This document shows, in pieces, positions 20,015 to 39,917 of a stretch of DNA of 64,000 nt. Source of the DNA: Paraspadella gotoi (lineage: Eukaryota > Chaetognatha); NCBI GenBank assembly GCA_051294375.1, contig CM119268.1, positions 8,613,008 to 8,677,007 of the forward strand, in the 5' to 3' direction. A program made the translations under genes and the position numbers. How positions within the stretch are numbered: the stretch's first letter is position 1; each line of letters opens with the position of its first letter. Under the pieces are notes generated by a model. It was not told the origin of the DNA. It worked only from the letters and a program-made list of their open reading frames with translations, and did no database searches.

Positions 20015-22930
20015 AGTCTGAAGAACCCAATGGTGAAAAGAAACTCGGTCTTTTCCGCTTTTATGAATCGTAAACAGAAACCAGGGAAAAAGTTTGTTTA
20101 TTTCCTCCCGATTGAAAAGGAGAAACCTCGCGGGGAAAAAACGTAGACTCTACGTTAAAAAAAAACAAATGGCCAACCCCGTGGAAAAACAAATGACGTT
20201 CTTCCTCGCTTTCTCACCGACGCAAACAAAGAATCTGCCTTTCAACTGCGAATCTTCAGCCTTCACCATTCACATTTGCCTTTTTTTTTTTTAACTCGTC
20301 AATTTTTTGTTCCTTTTTGCCCTCGTTGTGATTTCCGATCGCGCCAATTTTTGATTGGCGGCATTTTTTTCGCACATTTTCTGTACTTTTTTTTAAGTGT
20401 GTACAAAAGATTCTCACTCTGGAGAACGTTAACCTCGTTATAAACTTTCGCGTGATGTCAATCGTTCATTAAAGAAATAATATTCTAAATAAATTTACCT
20501 TATTTTGCGAATATTATTGAAAAAGTAGTTTTTTTTTATTCAGATTATAGTAATTAGTTGAAATCTGAATTTAGGAGCCTCTTAAGACGCAAAACAATTT
20601 GTGAAAATGGTAATTGGCTGAGATGATAATTAATCTAATCTCTTGTGAAGCAAGTCGTGTTTGCCTTCTCCAAACGGATTAAAGAAATTTTAAAGAAAAC
20701 ATATAAAATTACATCAAAAGTATATTGAAACTGCGCCCGTGAACGGAACTCAGTCAAGTTACGAACGCCACCATGAAAAAATTTTAAAACATTTTTGTTT
20801 TCAAGTGAAATATCGCGTTATGTGATATATTCGCAAAGGCATTCCCCCCGAGAAAGGATGGATTGAAAAAAAATTTCTCGTGATTTATGATTTTTTTTTT
20901 TTTTTTTTTTTTATCGAAAAACGTTTTTTATTTCTTTCGCGTGAAAAGAAAATTATTCAATTTTGATTGAAAACAAGTTAATTACGAAGTAACCGGCAAA
21001 TGCCCAAATGGAGTGGGTGGAATAATGGAAGAAAAATCAAAATAATTTGTTAATATTATTCATTTAAAGGTAAGGTACATGAACAATATGAAGTTTCAGT
21101 CCAAGTAAATTATTATTGTAGCCTTATATAAATCGAAGAGATAACAAAAAGGGAAAGCCAAAAAACAATTTTAATACAAAAAATATCTATCCACCCGTAA
21201 AATATGGATGATATTATTAAGCATCGACTCGTATTTGACAAGATTCATCAATGATTCAAGAGAAATTCATGAAAGTGGCCTTTTTTTCTGATCACGTGGA
21301 CTGCGACGACGACGACGACGACGACAACAATTAGGACGACGGCGTTGGCGACGACAACGAAGATGATGACAACGAAAAGATCTTCAGGTTGTCACGTTGA
21401 CGGAAAAAAACAGCGCGACCTTTTTTGATCGGGGCTCTTTTTGGCGTTTGTTCACTTAATATTTCTTTTAAGTTTCGACCTAATAACTTAATATAATAAA
21501 AAAACAAAAACAGAAAATATGAACAAACTTGCAGGAGCAGTTAAGCTATAAAAAAAAATAATTAAAATATATTTTCCCAGTCACTGCCGCAATGATAATT
21601 ACGGTTGGTCTTTCTAAAAATTTAATTAAAAAGAAAAACTGAAGAGGCTGGTTTTACAGGGTGACAGCGGGACAGCATGTTCATGTAGTCCAGAGCTTTG
21701 GATCTGGCAGTAGGCCCATGCCTACAGGCGGGTTACCCGGTCCATCCCACTTTCTACATTACAACCTCAGGGCTCGAACCAGGGACGCACATTGGGATGG
21801 TGCATTAGTCCACTGAGGCGCTGCGAAAGAAACAGCTTTAATCCATCTGTGGTGATAGGACCACCAAAAAACCTTAATAAAAAAATCCAATCGATTCCCT
21901 TTTTCAAATCTAACGCAACTAAACTTAGGAGACAAATCGCTACTCTGCTTTTTTTACGGCCGACATCCGGTCTATTCATTGATCAGTGTCGAAAAATTCA
22001 TCAGATCGAATTTTTTGTTTTTTTTTAACATTTATAAAATTTTTTTATCGTAAGATGAAACTCGCAGCGCAACCAAAAAGACAAACGGTGGCTAATTTAT
22101 TTCTTTTTATACTGGCCGAAAAAAAACGTGAGTTTTATTTAATTTTTCAACGTAAGATGACATAGCTTGTGATTTGAATGACGAAGACGAGGAGAAATAC
22201 GTAGTAGACTACCACAATAATAAAAATAATCCTTAAATTTGTTGCTCGGCGATTCCGTCCGCAGCCTATTAAATTGTGGCTCAGTATCTGGAGTCTGGAC
22301 AAAGAACAATTGCAAAACATTGTTTGTTTTTTTACGCATCGATACCACAAGTGCTACAACAACAACATAAACAACAACAACAACAACTACAACAACGCTT
22401 CTTTCATCTTCACATCAGAAAGCAAAAAAAGATCTCGAATCTTACAGGTTGAATTCTCCAGAAAAAAATGAGGGCAGATTTTACTTCATCGAAAGCTAAA
22501 TCATTCGTTGCTTCATTCATGAAGAAAAAAACGGGAACAAACTAAAAATTAATTTATGTCCGCACGTCTACAAGTTCACACAAAATTGCAAAACTAGTAA
22601 AAAATAAATGACTTAATAAAAACTCTTAACTCTTAAGGTGATTAATAAGGAGTCAGCAAGGAGTTTCGATATTTTTTTTGCGAAAACAATTTCGAAGACA
22701 ACAAGTTCCCTGTGATGCGTTTACTTCCTTTTTAGCCTAACATATATTGATCGACGGGAAACTAATACTAACCGTGCGTTAGTTTACCCTCCGTTCAAAA
22801 CTTTAATTAAACTAAAAAAAAAACATAAATCAAATAATCTACTTAATAATTTTTATTAATCAAAATTTAATGAAAAATTAAAAACAGTCGATCTAAATAG
22901 ACAGAACTCAGTTGTAAGAAAATTATCATC
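20015..22930. other. Intergenic stretch with one SINE
   Basis: AT-rich sequence, a GAC triplet patch at 21302-21370, SINE copy 3 (21640-21866) and a CAA-rich patch near 22355-22395. AATAAA near 20487 could end the preceding gene. No further exon was recognised. Confidence 0.6.
21640..21866 (-). mobile_element. tRNA-derived SINE, copy 3
   Basis: The minus-strand copy of the element at 4844 and 5301 includes the B box, the A box and the CTGGTGGTCC-type leader. It lacks about 35 bp near the 3' end that contain the GTGGCGCC motif in the other copies. Confidence 0.85.
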
Positions 22931-23301
22931 ATGGCTGATATGTTAATCCATGAAACCTTAGTGGATGAAGAGAATTACGAGTAAGTTACACATTGATTAT
23001 TACATTGGTTGTTACCGATTTATATTATCATTATTAATATTATTCATCGTTAATCACTTGAAGAATTGTCGGATTCGGCCTGAAAAAAAACCAAGCGGAA
23101 AGCGACAACGCGACCGTCCCGACCCCTAACGTCACCGACGCCGTGGAACCCACGATTCCGGCGACGCGGGAATCACCGGCGCTGATGCTGTGGCCAGCCC
23201 TTTTGGCCGCTGCGGGGGCTGTCGTCGTCGTCGTCGTCATCGTCTGCGTCGCCGTCGTCCTGCAGCGGAGGAAGAGAGGAACGACGATGACGATGACGTA
23301 G
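22931..23301 (+). CDS. Small single-pass membrane protein (95 residues, two exons)
   Basis: Exon 1 (22931-22980) starts ATGGCTGAT and ends in a consensus GTAAGT donor. Exon 2 (23064-23301) restores a GAA codon at the join and ends at TAG. The product has an acidic N-terminus, two N-glycosylation sequons (Asn32-Ala-Thr, Asn39-Val-Thr), a helix at about 57-83 with a six-valine core, then QRRKRG as a stop-transfer patch and a very short Thr/Met tail. AATAAA follows at 23394. Like the gene at 18782 it begins Met-Ala-Asp and has a GTC-encoded valine helix, so the two and the gene at 10124 may form a family. I do not recognise homologues. Confidence 0.7.
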
Positions 23302-23399
23302 GTTACGTCGTCAGTCTCTCAAAACGAAAACAAACAAAACAAAAACAAAAAAAAACAATCACGATGTAGATGGAATTGTCTCATCGTGCTTCGAATAAA

Positions 23400-25043
23400 T
23401 ACTGAATTAAAAAAAATTTAAGAATTTACGGCAAAGTGTGTTTTTCGGTGTGTGAGATTTTTCATGATTCATAGTTGAAATCGTTCGAATTAGATCCCTC
23501 AAACTTATAAACTGTAAACTGCTTAAATTTCATTCTTTGATTGTTTTATCCCGTGATGGCAGAGAAATGAAATCTTATCCCTCTGCCCACTGTTAGCTTT
23601 TAATAAAAGATTGAACTTTTTAAATTTCGAACTTTTTTCAAAATCAATACGTACGTAAACGAGGATCCCTAACTAATCAGTCACAGTTATAGTATGTATT
23701 AGGCTATAAGCTAATGTTTCCGACAAGAACCAGATTATCGGTTGTCACGTGAAACTTATAAGTGACTCTGGAGATCAGAAATCGAGCGGGAGTCAGCAAA
23801 ATGGCGACGCATTCGCTAAAATGAGTTAAAATGTGAGGATTTAACTGTGACATCTTTTCGTCTCAAAGAGAAAAATGAAATGGGAAACGATAAGAAACAG
23901 AGGCCCTTGACGTCGGTGAAGACGATGTCGACGACGATGATGACGACGACGACTCAAATTCTAAAAATCCATAAAATACATATATACAGAGGATTTTCTT
24001 TCATGCTGACGTCATACTGTATTCAAACCATAAGCGTTTGTATCAGGTGTTTTCCATCCCATTTTTATTGTGATGGTTTACAGAAAATATAAAATATTGA
24101 ATGGTAAGTTTGTTGAATCAAAAAATATATATATATCTTAAGTCTTAAGGACGGGAACTTCGGACTGAAAAGATTTATATAGAGTGACCCGAAAATAGAA
24201 GCGAAAAACAAAGAAGAAACTTAGGCCAAAAAGAAGAAAAAAAAATCGAAGAAAATATCGGACGACGTTAGGAATTTTTTTTGTGGGGCGTTGGTTAAAT
24301 TGAGTCAGTTTGATGAAGTTTGTAGAATTTATATAATCGGTCATGAGATGCGGAGGAAAAACGTGGCAGGAATTTTTTGGGGCGGTTTTTGTTTAAAAAT
24401 TTTCACCGTTTTATCACAAGTATCGAGTATGACCATTACTTGCCGAGTTTTGAAGTTTAGAGCTTCTCTCTCAATTCTAATCCCTCGTTCCATTCCCTCA
24501 ACTAATCTTTTTTTCATTTTTCCTATGTCACATTATTATATTATTATATTATTCTTATTTCTTATATAATAAATAAAGTAACAGGTCTCCCAAGTAACTC
24601 GGCTTCATATTCCTAATTGCATGGAGCGCACTGTGCAACCCACAACCCCCCGCCCCACATTCCTGTACAAAGACTCCCATCAATCGACACTCCATCACCC
24701 CCAAAACTACTCACCCTCATTTGACACTCCCGACTCAGTCCGTAGGCGGGTCCTCTGTTCATCTTCGGCGTTTCCTTCTTTATTTTAAACGTCGCTCGAA
24801 TTTATTTCCAGTCGGAATTAAACCAAAAGGAATCCAGTTTTTTTCTTTTCTTTTTCTTGTTTTTTTTTTGGCAGCGAAGATCGAGAAAAGAGTTTTTTTT
24901 CTTGGCTTCAACTCCGTTTAAGGAAAAATAAGGCGAACTGCTTTCTCACACTGGCGAATGACGTTACGAAAACATTCCTACACAGTCGAAAATATTTATA
25001 AAAAAAAAAAAAAAAAAAATTGGGAAGCTGGAGGGGGTGACGA

Positions 25044-25134
<91 letters not shown>

Positions 25135-25238
25135 AGGGTCGTGATGAACAGAAAGATCGAATCATCCCTTTTTAAGGCGATTCTCTGCTCTTTTTAGCTT
25201 CAAAGAAAAAAAAAACTTTTTTGGGGAAAGATATATTT
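23400..25238. other. Intergenic stretch
   Basis: No convincing exon. It contains a GAC/GAT patch at 23905-23950 and a (GA)n array at 25049-25136 just before the giant inverted repeat. Confidence 0.6.
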
Positions 25239-25787
25239 CCCTTCAGTAACAAAATTCCTTCTTAGCCCCCAAAAAAATGGTTCTTTATTTAACATAACAT
25301 TAACATAACATAAAAAAGGGAAAAAAATATCAGAATTCGAAATAAGGTTATTTTGAGGAGGAGGAGGAGGAGGAGGAGGAGGAGGAAGGGGAGAGCGAAG
25401 GTGGCGGGAGTGTTTTTAAAAAGGAAACAGTCAATGTTGAATAATCTAATTTCATTATAGAGCGAAAATGAAATCAAGCAAAGCTTGGAAGGAAATTTTA
25501 TCACATTAATGTAATCGAAAAATGTAGCGAGACGAGAGCGAAACGATTTCAGAATGTAAGGTGGGTTGGTGAGTCTGTACGTCAGCGTGAAAAAATTTGA
25601 CAGTTTGTTCAAAATGACGTGGGCATTTCCGAACGAGAACGATGTTTAAAAAAAAAAACAACTTTGCTGTATATTCGAGACGAGTTTCTTAAAAACAAAT
25701 ATCGGAAATTGATTTGGCACCCGGAAACTGGAAAAACTTTGTAACTATCACTTAAGAGGTGGAGAAAGGGAGAGAGAGAGAGAGAAT

Positions 25788-25842
<55 letters not shown>

Positions 25843-27238
25843 GAGAGAGAGAGAGAGAAGAAGAGAGAGAGAGAGAGAGAAACCCTTTGTCCTAAATATG
25901 GATACAATTATTTTTCCGGAAATAACGACTTTGGGTCCGAAAATTAATCTAATTTTCTTTACTATTTTAGGTAATGGAATTTGTTGCGCAAAGATTTATT
26001 TATTTATTTTGTTAATATAGTATATATAGTAATATTGCAGTAGTCGTTCTTTGAGACATTTATAACTTACTTATTTAATGATTGAATAATGTTATATTAA
26101 ATTTCGCCAATTTCATTTAAGGATGATATTTTTGATGGTGGATTATCAAATTTTTGAAAACGATGATAATAAAGATGACGATAATGAAAATGATGATACA
26201 ACGATAATGAAAATGATAATGACAATGATGATACAATGATAATGAAAATGATGATGACAATGATGATGACAATGATGATGACAATGTTGATAACAATGAT
26301 AATGTAAATGATAATGAAAATGAAGATAACAGTGATGATGAAAATGATGATGACAATGATGATAACAGTGATGATGACAATGATTATAACAATGATGATG
26401 ACAATGATGCTGAAAATTATAATGACGGTGAAGAGAAGAGAGAATCGGTTTAAAAAGAAACAAATTGGACCAAAGGAAAAAAAAGTTTAGAGTGGGTAAG
26501 GTCAAGGGTCACGGCTTTAAATAGCTGCTGTAGGGAAACTATGACTGATTCGGGTTGGAAACGATTCTTGGAATGGGAAGGGTGGGGGTCACGTTAGAGA
26601 GAGGGGGAGAGAGAGAGAGCGAGAGAGAGATAGAGAGAGAGAGAGAGAGTCCCTTTAATCTACTTCGTAGTTTTCATTTCGATCGTTAACTTCAGCTTTA
26701 TAATTGTCGCTGCCAATCAAAGAGCGACGTTAACCTGAGGCTGAGATCCGCTGCTTAATTCTCCTTTCGTCGTCGTTGTTGTTGTTGTAGCCGCCCCGAC
26801 GAAAAGGCCGGGATGAATTCTTGAATATTAGAATGATTTGAAGATAAAGTTAATCCGGCAGAAAAAGGCATTTCTTGACCAGAGCTGAAAGGAAATGAGC
26901 CAGCTTTTTTATAATTTTTAAAAAATTTTCAATCTTATCTAAAACGGAATCAAATTTCGTCAAATTGCATCAAGAAGCCTCGAAATAGAGATTTTTTCGG
27001 TTACTGTGCCAAGCTGTGTAGACTGTACTGTAGTCGTAGTACTGTACTGTAGTCTGTAGTCGTCAACATCGTCGTCGTCGTCGTCGTCGTCGTCGACGTC
27101 GGCAAAAACTGTTGTGACCTAGAAGTGGACCAGCTGCTTCCAAATTCGAATAAGTGTCTTTTTAGGTTGAGACGTTTGTGCCAATTCTCAATTTCACAAC
27201 CAATAGGCTTCAGATTTTTACAACATTTATTTTTTTTT

Positions 27239-27243
27239 CATTT

Positions 27244-27335
<92 letters not shown>

Positions 27336-27338
27336 TTT
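27239..27338. repeat. (TTTA)n microsatellite
   Basis: About 25 copies of a tetranucleotide. Its mirror image is at 34256-34345 in the right arm, with a different copy number. Confidence 0.95.
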
Positions 27339-28108
27339 TGGATCGGTTTGCCTGAATAACTTTACTGTAATTGGTATTTACCTAATTAGACAATAAAAAA
27401 AACATTTCCAAAACTTTATTTATAAAATTATCTCTCTTTTCGATTTTCTTTTTTCTCTTCGCTGGAAAATCGAAAAAACTGGACAAAATTCCTTATTTTT
27501 TTTTTTTTTGGTTTTGTTTTGTTTTGCCAAAAACAAAGAAAAAAAATTACGAACAAGAACTCGATACACAATCTGGAATTTCGCCCAGGAAAAAAAAAAA
27601 AAAAAAAGCAAATCGAAGACTCATCGCCCGCGGTCGTAGCAAATGGAAGAAGCAGCTGTTTCCTTGCGTCGACCACCCTCGGCTAGGGGGTGAGGGGAAA
27701 GGTGGGAAGGTGGCGGCGGTGGCGGGTGCCCCCGGGGGTGGGGACAATCACCGCGAAGAGGGTGATTCTAACCGAGTGATTGTTTCCAACTCGAAACCTT
27801 AATCTGTGAAACTCCATAATTATTAGGCCCCAAAATAGAAACGATACAACTTGAACACGAAAAGTTCGTCATCTCACAATCAAACTCGTAACAGTTTTTG
27901 AAAATACTTTGTTGATTTAACAAAGAATATAGTCCTCTTTTATTTTTGTTAAAAAATGATCGATTATCCAACCTGATTGGCCAGAGTGAACCGAAAACCC
28001 GGATATGCTGGCTCCTGATTGGATCTACGAATGTTAAAGAGTTTTGACAAAACTAGAACTCAAACCAGGAACAAGGAAACTATCGGCGAAGAAAATTAGG
28101 TGACCTGA

Positions 28109-28110
28109 AT

Positions 28111-28170
<60 letters not shown>
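28109..28170. repeat. (CGT)n microsatellite
   Basis: About 20 copies of CGT. The mirrored ACG array is at 33418-33480. Confidence 0.95.
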
Positions 28171-28171
<1 letters not shown>

Positions 28172-29358
28172 TTTCTCATTTATTTATATCGGATGTTTTG
28201 AAGCAATTTCCCTTCACGATTGCATCCTTGAAATATTAAAAACTCGTCGTTGCCAACGAATTTGACTCTTAATCAAATATATATACTATTCTCTCACTCA
28301 AAATTCATTTCGGCGAAAAACCAAATATAAAACGAAAGGAATTCGTTGGAGACGGCACTCCCTTCAACCGCCCACCTCAGGAGAGGAAACTCCTTTCCCC
28401 GCCTTCCGATTACGCAACCCGCCGCAAATTACGTTGCCATCAGCGCCATCCTTCCTAACGCCACCCCGAACAAACTCCACCCCTTTCTTCCACCCCCCCC
28501 CTCCGCCACCCACAACCCTCGCCCACCAAATTCTGAGACTCAGGCGCGATCGGCGAAAGGAAGATTCGTTCGGGATTTCGAGGCGGAAAATGGAACAAAG
28601 ATTACAAAATGAAGCCAAAATCGGAAGGAGTAATTATTATAAATATTATAGCTATATCAGTTTCATAAAAGTCAGCTCCTTGTATTTTAATGTTCGTGCA
28701 GAGTACAGTGAGTGCACTATAGTATTTTCCGATCTAATACTTACGGGAATCGTCCTTTAATTAAAATTAAATAGTTCATTGAACGTAAGCCAGGCACTGC
28801 AGGGAGCTATTAAACTAGACAGTGAGAGTGTGAGAGTCTTAATTGAAAGCTTGGAGGGACTTGCTGACATCGAGAGGGATGAAGGCCTTAAACCACCAAA
28901 GCCTGTCTAGTGTCTATTGTTCGGTGTCCAAAGTCGGGGGTAAGATCGCTTATTTATTAAATTTTTTTTTTCATGTTTTTATTCTAAAAAAAACTTGGTT
29001 GATTAAGTTCATTTCTTTGTTCCTTTCTAACCTATGTAGTATGTATGTCAGTAAAAACTTATATTACACGCAGGGTTACAAGCAGATGTTACCTCTAAAA
29101 AATTATACGTCAATTCTTTAGATTTGAGGGCTTAAAGCCCACATTTTTCTCGTACGGATTTAACCTTAGAAATGTTACAATATATCAATCCTTCAATAAA
29201 CTCGATGGAATTGGAAAAGTAAAGACAAAAAAAAATTGTAAAACATTTTTTTTCTTTCGTGAAAAAATCGCTCTCCCGTCGAATGATACGAGAAAAGGGT
29301 ACCGATCAAAGTTACATTTCGTTCTCTCTCTCTCTCTCTCTCTCATCTCTCTCTCTTC

Positions 29359-29391
<33 letters not shown>

Positions 29392-29496
29392 TCCTCTCTC
29401 TCAATTTTTCTCTGCTGGGAAATTCCATCTCTCTCCGCTCTCATAAGATTGTGGTAAGCTGGCATTTCCCTCGATTTCGGTATCATCCGCACGTCA

Positions 29497-29501
29497 TCAA
29501 T

Positions 29502-29572
<71 letters not shown>
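29497..29572. repeat. (ATC)n microsatellite
   Basis: About 25 pure ATC triplets. The mirrored GAT array is at 32042-32115, with a shifted phase. Confidence 0.95.
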
Positions 29573-29574
<2 letters not shown>

Positions 29575-29913
29575 GCATCCATTTCAGGGCGACCTGATTT
29601 CAATACGAGTCTTACGACGTTGGGTTCAACGACTACAATAGTCTCAATATTGTACATTATATTTCCCTTTAATCCTCTTAAATGTAAATCATCAAATCGG
29701 TTCCTCGTCCAATCATGACCCGCGCTCTCCTTTTGGTCACGACGATATTTCACTACGAATTCGAAATTTGTGAAAAAGTATGAAAAGTCAAATCGATGAA
29801 TCATTTTCATAGTGAGAAAAAAAATCGCCTTTTAAAGTTTCGAGAAAAAGGAGAAAATTTTTTTTTTTGTTGAAGATTTCGTCTGGAAACCAAACCCACT
29901 TCGTTTTTTTTAT

Positions 29914-29992
<79 letters not shown>

Positions 29993-30421
29993 AGAGAGGG
30001 AGAGAGAGAGAGAGAGAGAGAATTTTGCAATCTGCAGGCTCGCCTCATTATGTTTCTTTTCCCCTTCTCTCTCTTTTTAGTTTAAAACCTTTTAACATTT
30101 TAGTCTTTAATTTTATACTTAACTTACGAGTATTTCATTCTCTTGTTTGTTCCACAGTTGCATCGATCATCGACTTTCTTAATCTTTTTTTCATCCAGCG
30201 CTTTTTAATCCCCTGCTTCATTTCTTGTAAATTCACACCCTCTTCGTTTAACCTTTCTTTCTCTTTCCCACAACAACGACAACGATTACGGAATGATCAC
30301 TCTCCGCTCTTCGTCCCTTTCCATCGCTATCATCATCATCATTATCATCATCATCATCATCATCATCATCATTATCATCATCATCATCAACATCATCTTC
30401 AACATAATCATCATCATCATC

Positions 30422-30484
<63 letters not shown>

Positions 30485-30722
30485 TTTATCAGTATCTCTA
30501 TCTTTTTCATCTCCACATCATTTTCCCTTCCCGACCCCCGTTTGCTTCTCCTCCTCCTCTTCCTCCTCCTCCTTCTCCTCCTCCCCTGCTCCACCTCCCT
30601 CCCCGCCCGGTGAATGGAACCGAACGCCTTGAGAATTCCACGTCGTGACGAAGCCCGGGGTACTACGGGAACCAATCCGCGTCCAGAACGGCGCCGGGAT
30701 TTGAGCGATGTCAAGACGCGTA

Positions 30723-30768
30723 NNNNNNNNNNNNNNNNNNNNNNNNNGTACTGAGAGAGATGAGAGAA

Positions 30769-30849
<81 letters not shown>

Positions 30850-30880
30850 AGGTAAGGATGGGGAATTTAAAAATTGAGAG
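30723..30880. other. Centre of the giant inverted repeat: N gap and GA repeats
   Basis: A 25-base N gap (30723-30747) is followed by (GA)n to about 30850 and a short unique stretch. Only about 158 bp separate the two arms. Confidence 0.9.
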
Positions 30881-36375
<5,495 letters not shown>

Positions 36376-36893
36376 CTACCCCTGGGCGAGACGATGGTTT
36401 GTCGAGAGGAGATGCTTTGAAAGGTAAGGGCGAGGTGAGGTTTGCGAAGCTGCGGCAGCCTCCGCCGCCGCCTCCGCCGCGGCAGGAAAGCCCGCCTTTA
36501 AATATTGGGACGTGGGGTGAGAAATTTTCAGTTGGCGAAATACAAACCTTTGTCTCTCTTTCCGTTCAGAAGGAGAGATAAAGAAAACGAATGGATTTTG
36601 TATGGGACTTTCTTAAATTAAATAATTAATTAATCAATAATCAACTCATGAAAATACTCAAAAAAAACTAACAAAACTCCCTCCGACATCGTACTTGATA
36701 TAAACCCTTAAACGGAAGATAATAAAAAAAAATTAATAAAAAATATAAAATTCTGATTAAAAAAACAAGTTGAAAACCCAAAAGGGAGGCGCTCTGGCGT
36801 GGAGCGCCGCCAAACGTGATTCTAGGATAAATTTTAAAAAAATTGACTTTCGTCGGCGAAAGTTTAAAGGATAAAAACTAAGTCACAAAAACT

Positions 36894-36960
36894 ATGAAAA
36901 TTAGACAAAAAGCGATCATGCATAAATCGGTACTAACCCTGGCCGCTCTTCTTTCGCTGG
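36894..36960 (+). CDS. Exon 1: signal peptide of the chitin-binding protein
   Basis: ATG at 36894, or the in-frame ATG at 36918, starts a basic N-terminus followed by a hydrophobic core (SVLTLAALLSLG). The exon ends in phase 1 at a consensus GTAAGT donor. The next phase-compatible exon is at 42902, nearly 6 kb away. A different small secreted protein could own this exon, but phase and position fit well. Confidence 0.65.
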
Positions 36961-37775
36961 GTAAGTAAATTTTTTTTTTATTCGTTTTGTATTGAAAATT
37001 TTGTTACGCACGTAGAACCTAAGGAGGTACAATGACTGAAAATTATTAAGCAGTATTTAATGACTAGTAAATGTAAATAACCAAAGTCGCTCTATTCTTC
37101 TTCCATTCGAACATCTAATCGTCAGTTCAGTTGGTAACATTCCGCAATCTCATCTGGTATCAGATTCAGTATTATTTTGACTGTAACTACATCTATTTGC
37201 CTGGGCAAAGTTTCACTAGCAATAGCGGCTATAGTCTATGCTTTTGTGAATGACAAGGTAAGGGGATGGAGATTAGACTAAGTCGAAAGTCTTTTGTTTA
37301 AAACAAGTGAATAAGTTGCTAAAGCGATTTCAATTCTACGGTGACCCAACACGGGATTTACGGGGAAAAAAAGCGAATTACTAATTCCAGAAAAAAAAAC
37401 AAAAGACTTTTAGAAATTGTTATTTGTTTCTACTACTTTTAAAAATGAGACGAACTAAAAAAGTTTAAAAAAGGAAAGACAAAAGAGATTGAAAAATGAG
37501 TGAACATAAAGAAGCGGTGAGAAAAACGGGTTCATTTAAACTGTGAAGGAAGATTATCAGATAAATCTACAAAGAGGAGAGAGAAAGGAAAAGGCGAAGA
37601 CATGAAAATGAATCTAATTAAAGATTTAAGTCAATTAAAATAATAACTAGCAATCATAATTAGAACGTAATGGTATTAAAAATGATAATTAAATAAAATT
37701 GAAAAAGAAAAGAAAAACATTAACGAATATAAGTAAAGAGGTAGAAAAAACAAGAGGGCTCTTTCTTTCTTTCTT

Positions 37776-37806
<31 letters not shown>

Positions 37807-38644
37807 CTCTCTCTCTCTCTCATCTCTCATCTCTCATCTCTCTCTCCTCTCTCTCTCTGTCGTAGTAAGTTTCTTGGGTTCCGTTCAAAACAGTTCCCGG
37901 GCGCGAGGGAATAAGAATTTATTTATTAGCCGCCATTGCAAAAAAAACAAAGGATAAAAAAAAAAAGAACTCGAGTTGAAAGCATTTTTTTCTCCCGCGT
38001 TAGTGGGTGGTACATCTCGATAGAAAAAAAACGTTTGATTTAATATTATTTAATATTATTTCAAAGAAATTCCTGGCCGCATTTCCGAAATCAAATATTA
38101 ACCGTTTTCTAACTGTTGAAGCAGCCGCGTGACCGGTTAACATTACCTTTGGTTTTCTGTTGACACTCATCCCCGTTTTTAATTAAAATTCTTAACAATC
38201 TTTTTTTCTTTTTATGTTAACGTGATGGTGATATATTCTCACGCGCTTTTTTTTAATTTTTTTTTTTGTTTTCCCCTCGAACAGTTTTATTGCCGTTATT
38301 AATTTTTTTTTCCTTAATATTTTCCGGTTGGGAGATCGCAAAGCTAAAATTGGGTTTACGACAAGAAAATAAAAAAAAATAAACTGACCTATATTGCCAG
38401 TCACTAACCAATCACCACCATGTGTATCAAAACTTTTTGATTGTTTTGGTTTTACGTTAAGAGTTTTAAAGATATGATATTAAACAGTAGCTTACTCGAT
38501 TTACCGGTGGCTCATTCCAACAATGAAATTCTTCATAACCTTGACTCGACGGTTCCATCTCGACTTGATACAATCTTCCCGGTAACTTTTTTTGTCGATT
38601 CCGTTGAATTTTGTATAAATTCGCGAATAAATCTTGTTCCAAAT

Positions 38645-38690
<46 letters not shown>

Positions 38691-39819
38691 CTCTCTCTCT
38701 CTCTCATCTCTCTCTCCTCTCTCTCGATCGCTAAACATTTTTGGATCGCTTAAAGATTTTTTTTTTTGCTCCCTTTATTTTCCTTTTCCTGCCTTTTTTC
38801 ATCCCAAAAGTCTGAGTATTTTGTTTTCTCAAGACTAAGTGCGAAAAGCCGACTGGTTCACCTTTTCGGTGCCAGGGACTCTAGTGGGGAGTAGGAAAGG
38901 GGGGAGGTGGTGACGAGCCCGCGCTTTATCTTCCGTACTTTCTCCCCCTCCGCTCCATCACTCCTTCACGCTCTCATTTTTCTTTCATTTTTCTTGATCT
39001 GTAACCTCTCCTAAGCAAAGACAAAGCGCTTTAACTTGTTCCGTTGGTCAGTTTTTTTAGTTCTTTTTCTTAATTCATTTCCTTCCTTCGGCCAAGTATT
39101 TCCGTCTGTCAGTAGCGGGGATAGCTCATGTTGCGCGCTACATATTTGCTTGTTTCTTAGTTTTACCCTTTTTTTCTCAAGTTCGTTAAATGGAATTTTT
39201 NNNNNNNNNNNNNNNNNNNNNNNNNNNNNNNNNNNNNNNNNNNNNNNNNNNNNNNNNNNNNNNNNNNNNNNNNNNNNNNNNNNNNNNNNNNNNNNNNNNN
39301 NNNNNNNNNNNNNNNNNNNNNNNNNNNNNNNNNNNNNNNNNNNNNNNNNNNNNNNNNNNNNNNNNNNNNNNNNNNNNNNNNNNNNNNNNNNNNNNNNNNN
39401 NNNNNNNAAAAATCTTTCCCAGGCTTTCGATTAAGACGTTCCCAATTGTTACTGGCTCACAATGTCTGTAGACTCGGATCNNNNNNNNNNTTGTGCTGCG
39501 GTTTAATTGGGTTGAACCATGACTTTGCCTATATCACAGAAATCTTTTCTGATCTTTTCTCTCGGTCAGTTCGTCTTCTTAAAAAGGTAGTTTGGCTTAA
39601 TCGTAAATTGAGGACTGATAACTGTTGTTTCTACTATTAAGTAAACCTATAAAAAATATTTTAAATCGATAAAATCATACCCTTAAAAATTTATAAAGGT
39701 CGAGATGTTTTTATGTCGGGTAAAAAGCGTCCAAAATAAAATCAGCTTGACCCCAGAATATTGAACAAAGAGATCGAGAAAAAGAGGAGGAGGAAGGAGA
39801 GGGAGAGACAGAGAGGAGA

Positions 39820-39881
<62 letters not shown>

Positions 39882-39885
39882 AGAA

Positions 39886-39917
<32 letters not shown>

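Larger units (their letters stand above)
25239..30722. repeat. Left arm of giant inverted repeat
   Basis: From CCTTCAGTAACAAAATTCC (25239) to the GACGCGTA ending at 30722, this arm is the reverse complement of 30881-36375 over its full length. Internal landmarks appear in reverse order in the other arm: the TTTA array at 27239-27338, the CGT array at 28109-28170, the ATC array at 29497-29572 and GA arrays at 25760-25880 and 29915-30020. No protein-coding gene is supported inside. Proline-rich and Lys-rich frames near 27524-27802 and 28346-28612 break in the other arm. Confidence 0.95.

Noticed and set aside
27524-27802. Lys-rich frame with Gly tail, mirrored at 33780-34070
   Set aside because: It is driven by an A-homopolymer whose length differs between arms; not supported as a gene.
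28346-28612. Proline-rich frame mirrored at 32977-33243
   Set aside because: The mirrored copies are interrupted by indels; no family is recognised and no splice borders or start context support it.
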